Assembly (NCBI GenBank): GCA_021199145.1
Contig: JAJQIP010000060.1
Coordinates: 1-9,780, forward strand
DNA: 9,780 bases
Origin: Porphyromonadaceae bacterium
Lineage (GTDB): Bacteria; Bacteroidota; Bacteroidia; Bacteroidales; UBA11471
Direction of reading: 5' to 3'
The translations under genes were made by a program, and so were the position numbers. This document shows positions 1 to 6,729 of the stretch, piece by piece (the first letter of the stretch is position 1; every line of letters starts with the position of its first letter). The notes under the pieces are model-generated. The model saw nothing but the letters and a program-made list of their open reading frames with translations. It was not told where the DNA came from and searched no databases.

Positions 1-2
1 CT

Positions 3-143
3 TCGGTGAACTCCTATTTGGGCGTTCTCTCCCATTACCGCTGTTATAGGATAAGGCGGGTGCTGTTTGGATACGTTTCCGGCTTGAACGCTTACGGACG
101 CTTCTCCAGAGATTGGCTGATCTTCCGGCCTTTTGGAAAGTGA
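3..143 (+). CDS. C-terminal fragment of a probable reverse transcriptase (retroelement type), 5' end outside window
   Basis: An open frame enters from the left edge and ends at TGA 141-143, giving the last 46 residues of a protein. It begins SVNSYLGVLSHYRCYRIRR and ends in GRFSRDWLIFRPFGK. The pattern NSYLG..xH..xYxxR, followed by a short basic tail, is what I recognise from the C-terminal end (after the palm) of bacterial retroelement reverse transcriptases, notably those of diversity-generating retroelements and related families. The catalytic core (YxDD) lies outside the window, so activity and subtype cannot be judged. The base composition here is ordinary, whereas the DNA downstream becomes AT-rich. 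No template-repeat-like sequence is visible in the 194 nt after it. The open frame and stop are seen directly; the family is inferred from a short motif and could be wrong. Confidence 0.5.
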   Translation, partial: SVNSYLGVLSHYRCYRIRRVLFGYVSGLNAYGRFSRDWLIFRPFGK

Positions 144-337
144 CGGGAACGGCTCTGAACCGGCATAAATTTCCCCGAAAATTCATAAATATAATATATA
201 AATTAGAAAATTTTGCTATTTTTGAAAATAATTAATTGCTTATATGTTTTGACGGAAACAGGCGTGATTAGAGGCGATGTGTGTATTCGATTTCGGGGGA
301 TGCCCTATTAAATAAAGTTGACAGTTAAGAATTTGGT
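144..337. other. AT-rich intergenic spacer
   Basis: This 194-nt stretch carries no convincing gene. Positions about 165-235 are strongly AT-rich, with runs of A, T and TA steps. The only sites I can suggest are a -7-like box at 217-224 and a weak CGG/CCG hairpin near 149-162 that lacks a clear U-run. No tRNA, repeat array or reverse-transcriptase template repeat is apparent by eye. Confidence 0.5.
217..224 (+). promoter_or_regulatory. possible Bacteroidota -7 box upstream of the membrane-protein gene
   Basis: TATTTTTG matches the Bacteroidota -7 consensus TAnnTTTG. No TTTG element is found 19-21 nt upstream, only AT-rich sequence. If used, it would give a 5' leader of roughly 105 nt before the ATG at 338. 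In such AT-rich DNA the match may be chance. Confidence 0.25.
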
Positions 338-1036
338 ATGAGGCCTGAGGAAAATATATGTCCGAAGTGTGAAAAATATTGGAGGAAGTGTAAAAAAACA
401 CCTCTTAATGGTACTTCATACTGTAATGATTTTGTGGAAAATATAACCGCGGCGCATCTGAAGGAGACAACAAGGATACAGGGGGTGCTGGTGTTGTTCC
501 TTTTCTCTGTGGCGTTGTACGCTACAGCGGGTCTTATTCTCTATATCCTTACATTCAAGGCTAATTTTACAGGAACTTTTTTTGCCTATAACAATTCGTT
601 TCTGTTAGTCCATCGTACCCTTACATTCGGATTGGCCTTTTACACGATTTGGGCTTTTATCCAAAGAGACCCTTATGCCGTATCGGTGGCCAAAATCTTT
701 ATCGTCCTTGTTTTTATAAGTAGCCTGTTTGCGCTCCCAGAGGAAGACGGAAGATGGCTATTTGAGTGGGACCCTGACTTGTTGGATACAAGAGATATAA
801 ATATTGGAACCATAGTATGGTGCATTGCCAGTTATCTGTATCTACGCTATTCGAAACAAGTCAAGGAAATCTGTCCGAAGTCCTATCGGAGAGGAGGGCT
901 ATGTCTTGTAAATCTGATGGTATATATACTTTTTCTTTTCTATTTATGGATCGTTGTCATTCCTTTCGCCATATTTTTTTGCAAGGAGGTCTGTAAAGCT
1001 ATATTTACAGCTATATGGGGAGGAGGAGATGTATAA
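338..1036 (+). CDS. multi-pass inner-membrane protein with an N-terminal cysteine cluster (DUF2569-like?)
   Basis: A 232-residue protein of unknown function. The first 45 residues are polar and cytosolic-looking, with four cysteines (C8, C11, C18, C29) spaced CxxC-x6-C-x10-C, which could bind a metal. About five hydrophobic segments follow, near residues 49-71, 88-108, 113-133, 154-171 and 188-214. The fourth, with IVWCIASYLYLRYSKQVK, resembles the end of DUF2569 proteins (an aromatic helix followed by S-K-x-V-K), so a DUF2569 relationship is possible but not proven. The last helix would be an extra one. The gene is visibly AT-richer than its right-hand neighbours and uses many AGG, AGA and ATA codons, which suggests later acquisition. 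No good ribosome binding site precedes the ATG. A terminator begins inside its stop codon, so it is probably expressed alone. That it is a real membrane protein is fairly sure; the family is not. Confidence 0.75.
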   Translation: MRPEENICPKCEKYWRKCKKTPLNGTSYCNDFVENITAAHLKETTRIQGVLVLFLFSVALYATAGLILYILTFKANFTGTFFAYNNSFLLVHRTLTFGLAFYTIWAFIQRDPYAVSVAKIFIVLVFISSLFALPEEDGRWLFEWDPDLLDTRDINIGTIVWCIASYLYLRYSKQVKEICPKSYRRGGLCLVNLMVYILFLFYLWIVVIPFAIFFCKEVCKAIFTAIWGGGDV

Positions 1037-1071
1037 AGGGAACAAAATTTTTTCGGTTTTGTCCCTTTTTT
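1035..1071 (+). terminator. hairpin terminator after the membrane-protein gene
   Basis: AAAGGGAACAAAA (1035-1047) pairs with TTTTGTCCCTTT (1057-1068), with one bulged A and a nine-base loop, and is followed by further T residues up to 1071. The A-run at the start and T-run at the end make it usable in either direction. It starts within the stop codon of the upstream gene. Confidence 0.7.
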
Positions 1072-1089
1072 GATTTTTTCGTACTTTTG
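1058..1089 (+). promoter_or_regulatory. Bacteroidota-type promoter for the MFS-kinase gene
   Basis: TTTG at 1058-1061 and TACTTTTG at 1082-1089 are separated by 20 nt, matching the TTTG-N19-21-TAnnTTTG arrangement of Bacteroidota housekeeping promoters. Transcription would start near 1094-1097, giving a leader of about 90 nt before the ATG at 1187. The -33 element lies inside the descending arm of the preceding terminator hairpin. Confidence 0.65.
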
Positions 1090-1186
1090 CACCGGTTTTC
1101 AGAAGGCAACATGTAGTGTCCAAATCACGTAAGTCTAGTTGATTTCTGTTGTTGTAATTATTATTTTAAATAATAGCTAAAACAGT

Positions 1187-2970
1187 ATGAAAGAGACAGC
1201 TAACAAACTCTGGACAGAGTCGTTTGTAAAAATTTGCTTAGTCAACTTTTTCGTTTTCGTCAATTTCCACGCCTTATTGCCCACTTTCCCCTTTTTCATT
1301 ACCTACTTGGGTGGGGATGCCATAGCCATAGGGCTGGCCACAGCACTCTTCAGCATTGCGTCGATTCTTTCACGTCCGTTTGTGGGATGGCTTGTAGACA
1401 GCAAAGGTCGGAGAATCATGTTGGTGTTGGGGATGATAGGGATGGCCCTCATTCCTATGGGGTATTTTGTTTCGGCGGGAATCGCCACGGCGGTTGTATT
1501 GCGGACTGTACACGGGGCTTTTCATGCTACTTCGAGCAATGCCTCGTCTACGTGGGTGATATTGTCCCCTATAACCGGATGGGCGAGGGGTTGGGCATGT
1601 ACGGGCTCTCTATGGCCCTCTCCACAGCCATAGCCCCGGCTCTCGGGCTTTCGGTCATGAATCTGTTGGGGTTCCGGCCGTTGTTCGCTGTAGCGGCCTT
1701 GGCGGCTCTTATCGCCTTGTTCATCGGTATCAGCATCAAAAACAGAAACTATTCGCTGTCGGTGCAACCCCTGAAACTGGGAGAGTTGTTCGAGCGTATG
1801 TCGGTCCCCGCTTCCATCACCCAGTTCTTCTTTATGATGGCCTATGGCGTGATAGAGGTCTATGTGGCGATATATGCCGCCCAAAACGGTTTGCCTGGCG
1901 GCGGAATATACTTTATTTGCATTGCCGTGGCCACGGTGCTGACCCGGATTTTGTTGGGTCGTGCCATTGACAAATACGGGGAGAGCCTCCTGGTCTACAC
2001 GGGCAACATCGCCATCATTGCCGGTATCCTCTTTTTGGTCTTCATCCACAATATTCCCTGCTATATCCTGTCGGCCTTGTTGCTCGGTTACAGTTTCGGG
2101 GCAATCCAGCCTTCGTTGCAGACGATGGCCATGCATGCCGTGGCTCCTGAAAGACGGGGTGCCGCTAATTCCACCTTTTTTGTCGCCTTTGACTTGGGTA
2201 TCGCTTTAGGCGGTTTCATCGCCGGAGTGCTGATTAAATATTTCGGGTACGACAACATGTTTTTGCTCATGATTGTCTCGTGTCTATTCTCCTGCGGCTA
2301 CTATTATTTCTTCGGCCGGAACCATGCGTCGTCGTTCAATCCGAAAGCCCGGAAAATGCAGGATGCCGGTGAGGTGTCGGGGAGGGAGTACAGTGGGGAA
2401 ACTCCGCTTATTGTCACTATTTCACGTGAATACGGCAGCGGTGGTAGGCGTATCGGAGAACTCCTGGCCAAAAAACTGGGCGTGAGCCTCTACGACAAGA
2501 AGCTGATTTCGTTGACGGCCGAAGAGAGTGGATTCAACGAGCAACTTATTGAGGCGGAAGAGCAGAGCGTGGATAAACTCATGGTTTTTGATAACCCTGT
2601 GCAGACAAAGATGTTCAAGATACAGAGCCGGATTATTCTCGACATAGCGGCAAAAGGTCCTTGCGTAATCGTGGGCCGTCTGGCGAATTTCATTTTACAG
2701 GGCAAAGCCCGTTGTTTCAACATCTTCGTCTATGCCGACGAATCGTATTGCAAGCGGCGTATTATCACCGAATACGGCGTGCCGGAGAGTGAGGCGGAGG
2801 CGGTGATGCACCGCATCGACAGGGAGCGCAGCGAACACTGTCTGCACTATACGGGCAACCGTTGGGGCGATTACCGCCATTACCATTTGATGGTGGACAG
2901 TTCCCTGCTGGGCGATGAGGCCGCCGCTGAAATAATCTATACGGCTATACAAGGGAGAGTGGTCCGATAA
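1187..2970 (+). pseudogene. MFS transporter fused to a cytidylate-kinase-like domain, frame broken once
   Basis: Read across one frameshift, this gives about 594 residues. Residues 1-385 are a 12-helix MFS transporter. Motif A is at G67-R76 (GWLVDSKGRR), a degenerate copy lies in the second half near G258 (GRAIDKYG), and RRGAANSTFF sits near 324. A linker of about 35 residues leads to a cytidylate-kinase-like domain (Cytidylate_kin2 type, about 408-594). It has a P-loop-like ISREYGSGG at 412-420, VGR at 496-498 and RIDRER at 543-548, and is close to full length for that family. The first part is read in the frame of ATG 1187 up to about V124 (1556-1558) and the rest in the frame of GAT 1558. 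Without the shift the product stops at 1633. Relative to related MFS proteins, one base (or four) appears lost. Both domains look otherwise intact and selected, so a sequence error or a very recent mutation is likely. Transport substrate and kinase substrate are unknown. The C-terminus of an MFS protein is cytosolic, which suits a kinase domain. Confidence 0.8.
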
Positions 2971-3032
2971 GCTATAAAACGGCTATACATTCCTGACCTT
3001 ACCTTTCCCTCTTTTTGGCGGGAGGGGTGGGG

Positions 3033-3060
3033 TTGTTCCTATATTATTTCCGTATATTTG
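3033..3060 (+). promoter_or_regulatory. possible promoter directly upstream of the porin gene
   Basis: TATATTTG at 3053-3060 is a perfect match to the -7 consensus TAnnTTTG. The only -33 candidate is TTG at 3033-3035, with a 17-nt gap that is shorter than usual. The -7 box ends just 7 nt before the ATG at 3068, so transcripts from it would have almost no leader. Confidence 0.45.
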
Positions 3061-3067
3061 CATCGGT

Positions 3068-5059
3068 ATGAGAAGGATTCTGCTATTCACCCTTTTGTCT
3101 CTATCGGTGCAGTATGGCTTTGCCGCCAAAAAGATAGAGATTGGCGAGCCGTATGCGTGGCGTCTTTCCCAACCTTTGGGCACTCCTTACCGGATACCCA
3201 TGGATACCCTTATCGATAATTTCTACAATTCAGATTTGCCGGCGACCTACTCTACCGCCTACAGCTATACGGGAAACTTGGGAGGAGCCTCCTTGTCGAA
3301 GGTCTTTTTTGACAGGCCCGATATGCCCCAATTTATCTTCAAGGCCCCTTTTGACTATGTCATCAATTCTCCGGAAAAGTACACTTTTTACAATACCCGC
3401 ATCCCGATGACCTTGGCTTCGTACCTTTTTGGCGGGGGACAACAGAGCAAGCAGAATGACCTGAAAGCCGAGTTCTCGGGAAATGTCAACCGTCGCCTGG
3501 CCGTCGCTGCGGATATCCGTTACCTCTATTCCCGTGGGTTTTACGACAATCAAGGGACCAACGAAGTCACCTGGCAGGCCGCTACCTCGTACCTGGGTGA
3601 CCGTTACCAGATGCATGCCCTCGTCAACTCCTTCAACTTGGCTACAGAGGAGAATGGGGGTCTGTCGGATATCCGGTTTATCACCGACCCTGATGCCGTG
3701 GCATCGGGGCAGGGCAACATCACCACGCAGTCGTACCCCGTCTATCTCTCCGATGCCGGTAACCGTGTAAAGGGGATGGATTACTATCTGACCCACCGGT
3801 ACAATCTCGGTTTTTACAAGTCGGAGTGGGTGGACGATACGACCGAAGTGCGGACCTTCACTCCGGTAACGAGTTTTATCCATACGATTGACTACACTAC
3901 CAATATGCACCGGTTTGTCAATGAGTCGGCCAGCGAAGACACGACATCGGCCCTTCGCTTTGATAACCAGTATTTCCGTACTGACGGGACAAGGGACTCT
4001 ACGAAGTACTGGTCGTTGAAGAACACGATTGGCGTTTCGCTGCTGGAGGGGTTCAACCGGTATGCCAAGATGGGAATCTCGGCCTATGCGACCTATGAGG
4101 TGAGACGATTTATATTGATGGGGGATGCCATTCCCTCGTCTATGCTCACGCCCCCCACTGACTATTCGTTGAATACCGATGATCATGTGTTCTCGGTGAC
4201 GCAATCCAATAAGGTCTACACGGAGAATGTCATTTGGGTAGGAGGAATTATCTCGAAGCAGCAAGGGGAGTTGTTGACCTATACGGTAGACGGCAAAATA
4301 GGACTTGTGGGAGTGGATGCGGGGGCTACGGATATCAACGGTGAAATACAGACCCGCTTTCCTATACGCAAGACGACGGTGCAGTTGCGGGCTTATGGCT
4401 ACTTCAAGAACGAAGAACCGTCGTTTTATTACCGCCACTACGTCTCCAACCACTTTATCTGGGAAAATAATTTCGGAAAAATCCGCAAGTTCCGGGTCGG
4501 TGGCGAGTTCTCCTTGCCGGCCACGGGAACTGTATTGAATATCGGTGTGGAAAATATTCAGAATTACGTCTATTTCGACAACAGTTGCCTCCCCTGTCAG
4601 GATACCCGTATCTTGCAGATATTCAGCGCAATGGTGAAGCAGAAAATAAAGTGGGGTATCTTTAACCTCAATCTTGAGGCGGTGTATCAGAAATCGAGCG
4701 ACTCCAAGGTTATCCCTTTGCCGGATCTCAGCGCCTACGGACAAATGTTCCTCGATTTCAGAGTTGCCAAGGTGCTGCAGGTGCAGTTTGGGGTCGATTG
4801 CAAATACCACACTTCCTACTATGCCGAGGCTTTTCAGCCGGCTACCCTCACCTTCTATACGCAACATGAGCAGAAGGTGGGCAACTATCCTCTGATGAAT
4901 GTCTATGCCAACATGAAGATGAAGATGGTACGTTTCTATGTGATGTACACCCACTTCAACAAAGGATTGTTCGGCGGGGATGATTACTTCATCATGCCCA
5001 ACTATCCGTATAATCCCGCTATGCTTCAGTTTGGCCTTTGTGTCAACTTCACCAATTGA
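3068..5059 (+). CDS. outer-membrane putative porin (beta-barrel, Bacteroidota type)
   Basis: A 663-residue exported protein resembling the Bacteroidota 'putative porin' family (PF14121 type). Residues 1-19 are a signal peptide: a basic MRR start, a hydrophobic core LLFTLLSLSV, and probable cleavage after GFAA or nearby. The mature part has no long hydrophobic helix. It is rich in alternating polar/aromatic stretches with many Tyr, Phe, Asn and Gly, as in outer-membrane beta-strands, and the last strand ends LQFGLCVNFTN. The family is thought to form outer-membrane barrels, and its substrates are largely undefined. The start at 3068 is fixed by the signal peptide; the next in-frame Met (about residue 45) would lose it. 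It is flanked by its own candidate promoter and a 137-nt gap before the next gene. The strand opposite is open for some 650 codons because TTA, CTA and TCA are avoided here. Confidence is high for an outer-membrane protein and good for the family. Confidence 0.85.
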   Translation: MRRILLFTLLSLSVQYGFAAKKIEIGEPYAWRLSQPLGTPYRIPMDTLIDNFYNSDLPATYSTAYSYTGNLGGASLSKVFFDRPDMPQFIFKAPFDYVINSPEKYTFYNTRIPMTLASYLFGGGQQSKQNDLKAEFSGNVNRRLAVAADIRYLYSRGFYDNQGTNEVTWQAATSYLGDRYQMHALVNSFNLATEENGGLSDIRFITDPDAVASGQGNITTQSYPVYLSDAGNRVKGMDYYLTHRYNLGFYKSEWVDDTTEVRTFTPVTSFIHTIDYTTNMHRFVNESASEDTTSALRFDNQYFRTDGTRDSTKYWSLKNTIGVSLLEGFNRYAKMGISAYATYEVRRFILMGDAIPSSMLTPPTDYSLNTDDHVFSVTQSNKVYTENVIWVGGIISKQQGELLTYTVDGKIGLVGVDAGATDINGEIQTRFPIRKTTVQLRAYGYFKNEEPSFYYRHYVSNHFIWENNFGKIRKFRVGGEFSLPATGTVLNIGVENIQNYVYFDNSCLPCQDTRILQIFSAMVKQKIKWGIFNLNLEAVYQKSSDSKVIPLPDLSAYGQMFLDFRVAKVLQVQFGVDCKYHTSYYAEAFQPATLTFYTQHEQKVGNYPLMNVYANMKMKMVRFYVMYTHFNKGLFGGDDYFIMPNYPYNPAMLQFGLCVNFTN

Positions 5060-5100
5060 TGCCTTTTGGCTTGCCTTGTTACGGAAGAAAGGGAGAGGTA

Positions 5101-5122
5101 AAACCACACGGTCGTGTGCTTT
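5101..5122 (+). terminator. weak hairpin after the porin gene
   Basis: CACAC at 5105-5109 pairs with GTGTG at 5114-5118 around a GGTC loop. Short flanking AAA (5101-5103) and TTT (5120-5122) runs could extend the stem past a C-C mismatch. There is no long U-run, so termination would be weak at best. It lies between the porin stop and the nfeD promoter. Confidence 0.25.
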
Positions 5123-5147
5123 CTGGGAAAATGTATCGATTCTCCGT

Positions 5148-5178
5148 TTTGATTTCTCGCAGAAAAAATATATCTTCG
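5148..5178 (+). promoter_or_regulatory. Bacteroidota-type promoter for the nfeD/ClpP gene
   Basis: TTTG at 5148-5151 is followed after 19 nt by TATCTTCG at 5171-5178, one base away from the TAnnTTTG consensus. Transcription would begin around 5183-5187, shortly before the ATG at 5197. This supports 5197 rather than the upstream in-frame ATG at 5038 as the real start, because 5038 would precede the promoter. Confidence 0.55.
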
Positions 5179-5196
5179 TCATTCAACCCCAAGGAT

Positions 5197-6615
5197 ATGA
5201 GAAAGCGGCTTATTTTCCTATGTCTTATGTTGTCCTTCCTGTTTGTCGGGACATCGGTTGTCGAGGCTGCCTCGGACAAGCCTCTCTTTTATCGCATTGA
5301 CATGGATAAGGAGATAGGCTCCACGACTTGGCGATATATGCGGAAAGGATATGACGAGGCCCAGAAGAGGGGGGCGACGGCCATTGTCTTGCGTCTGAAT
5401 ACTTATGGGGGTGCGGTGGTATATGCCGATTCGATACGGACACTAATCCTGAATTCCTCGTTGCCGGTATATGCTTTTGTCGATAACAACGCCGCTTCAG
5501 CGGGAGCTTTGATTGCCATTGCCTGTGACAGCATTTATATGCGGGAAGGGGCCCGTATGGGGGCGGCAACTGTAGTGGACCAAACGGGGGGTGCTTTGCC
5601 CGACAAATACCAGTCGTATATGCGTGCGACGATACGGGCTACCGCCGAGGCACAAGGTCGGGACACCGTCTATACGGCGGACGGGCTGCCGGAGGTCCGG
5701 TGGCGACGCAATCCGTTGATAGCTGAGGCGATGGTCGATGAACGTCTTTCCGTACCTGGACTTTGCGATTCGACGAAGGTGCTTACCTTTACGGCACGGG
5801 AGGCTTTGCAATGGAACTATTGCGAGGCTATGGTGGAGGGGATTGACGAGATTATCACCTCCCGTCTCGGTTATTCGAGTTATGAGGTAGCTCGGTACGA
5901 GCCTTCGTTTTATGACGAGGTGGTGGGTTTCTTGCAAAACCCAATCGTGCAGGGGGTACTCATCATGTTGATTATAGGGGGCATCTATTTTGAGATGCAG
6001 ACTCCCGGAGTGGGTCTGCCGTTGGCCGTTTCGATAATTGCCGCCGTACTCTATTTCGTACCCTTGTATCTTTCCGGTCTGGCCGCTTCGTGGGAAATCC
6101 TTCTCTTTGTGTTGGGCATTATCCTGTTGGTGCTCGAAGTCCTGGTCATACCCGGCTTCGGCATTGCCGGTATTTTGGGCCTTATCTTCTTCTTTAGCGG
6201 TTTGCTGCTGGCCCTCCTTGACAATGTGAATCTCAATTTCTCCTGGATCTCCTTGAATAGTCTGACACAAGGCATACTGGTTATTTTCTGCGGTTTCTTG
6301 GGGGCGGTAGTGCTTTCCCTGCTTCTGATGAAGCGTATCGGTCATAAAGGGCTGTTTTATCGGGTGGCCCTCCATGCCGACCAGAACATTGAAGAGGGAT
6401 ATGTCGCCGTTCCGGAAAATCTTGCCTCCCTGGTCGGACGGGAAGGGGTCACGGCTACCGTTATGCGGCCGTCGGGCAAGGTGCGGATTGACGAAGAAGA
6501 TTACGATGCTATCGCTTACCGAGGCAGTTACCTTGAAGCGGATACGCCGGTTCGGGTAGTAAAAGTTGAGAATATGCAACTCTATATTGTGCCACTCAAT
6601 GCGGAGGAGAAATGA
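5197..6615 (+). CDS. NfeD-family ClpP-class membrane serine protease
   Basis: A 472-residue membrane-bound serine protease of the long NfeD (NfeD1b/1510-N) type, whose archaeal relative cleaves hydrophobic segments of membrane proteins such as stomatins. Residues 1-25 form a signal peptide ending VEAA. Residues 30-235 are a ClpP-like fold. It has the NTYGG turn at 68-72, the nucleophile in NNAASAGAL at Ser101, and Lys137 in LPDKYQSY at the position of the dyad lysine of the archaeal enzyme; it lies 17 residues before a conserved Gly in both. About five membrane segments follow (roughly 252-267, 274-293, 300-318, 322-341, 358-378). A C-terminal NfeD OB-fold spans about 408-472 (LVGREGVTATV). 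The frame is open back to 5038, but the signal peptide and promoter place the start at 5197, preceded by AAGGAT. Many such genes sit beside a flotillin/stomatin gene; none is seen here. Family assignment is firm; the substrate is unknown. Confidence 0.88.
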   Translation: MRKRLIFLCLMLSFLFVGTSVVEAASDKPLFYRIDMDKEIGSTTWRYMRKGYDEAQKRGATAIVLRLNTYGGAVVYADSIRTLILNSSLPVYAFVDNNAASAGALIAIACDSIYMREGARMGAATVVDQTGGALPDKYQSYMRATIRATAEAQGRDTVYTADGLPEVRWRRNPLIAEAMVDERLSVPGLCDSTKVLTFTAREALQWNYCEAMVEGIDEIITSRLGYSSYEVARYEPSFYDEVVGFLQNPIVQGVLIMLIIGGIYFEMQTPGVGLPLAVSIIAAVLYFVPLYLSGLAASWEILLFVLGIILLVLEVLVIPGFGIAGILGLIFFFSGLLLALLDNVNLNFSWISLNSLTQGILVIFCGFLGAVVLSLLLMKRIGHKGLFYRVALHADQNIEEGYVAVPENLASLVGREGVTATVMRPSGKVRIDEEDYDAIAYRGSYLEADTPVRVVKVENMQLYIVPLNAEEK

Positions 6616-6713
6616 GATTTAATATGATTATTCCCATGCGTTGCACTTTGACCCGTTTCCTTGGGAAACCGTTGGCTGGTTTGGAGAGGAGTATCCGTTC
6701 GCTTGATGTGTGA
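6612..6713 (+). CDS. possible 33-residue small ORF overlapping the nfeD stop
   Basis: ATG at 6612 overlaps the nfeD stop codon (ATGA) and reads 33 codons to TGA 6711-6713, ending 16 nt before the M16-like start. The peptide begins MRFNMIIPMRC and is moderately basic, with no recognised domain. The 4-nt overlap is typical of translational coupling, but such short frames arise by chance and I know no homologue. It contains a small inverted repeat (6655-6669), which may be the real function of this stretch. Confidence 0.2.
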   Translation: MRFNMIIPMRCTLTRFLGKPLAGLERSIRSLDV

Positions 6714-6729
6714 TTTTTAAAGAAGAAAT

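Noticed and set aside
144..337. Template repeat or structured RNA following the reverse-transcriptase tail.
   Set aside because: No repeat partner occurs in the window and no stable fold is visible by eye. AT-rich sequence alone is not evidence.
1234..1555. Open reading frame beginning at 1234 as a separate N-terminus for the kinase fusion.
   Set aside because: The first hundred or so residues in this frame are cysteine/histidine-rich nonsense overlapping the real MFS helices 1-4 in the other frame. Only the part from about 1558 on is genuine.
2941..2988. Direct repeat ACGGCTATAC at 2941-2950 and 2979-2988.
   Set aside because: Two copies of ten bases, one inside the coding end, with no palindrome, target duplication or mobile element nearby; probably chance or local slippage.
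3004..3028. CCCTC/GAGGG hairpin as a terminator after the MFS-kinase gene.
   Set aside because: The five-base stem has a large loop and is followed by G-rich sequence, not a U-run.
3230..5182. A 650-codon open frame on the - strand opposite the porin gene.
   Set aside because: Its codons are exact reverse complements of the porin codons, so openness only reflects avoidance of TTA, CTA and TCA in the porin. The peptide has no recognisable domain, while the + strand has a signal peptide and family features.
5038..5196. In-frame N-terminal extension of the nfeD gene starting at ATG 5038.
   Set aside because: It overlaps the end of the porin gene, lies upstream of a good promoter, and would place the signal peptide inside the protein. 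ATG 5197 fits all evidence.
5497..6579. A 360-codon open frame on the - strand opposite nfeD.
   Set aside because: It has the same register effect as for the porin: sense codons avoid those whose complements are stops. The + strand clearly encodes the NfeD protease.
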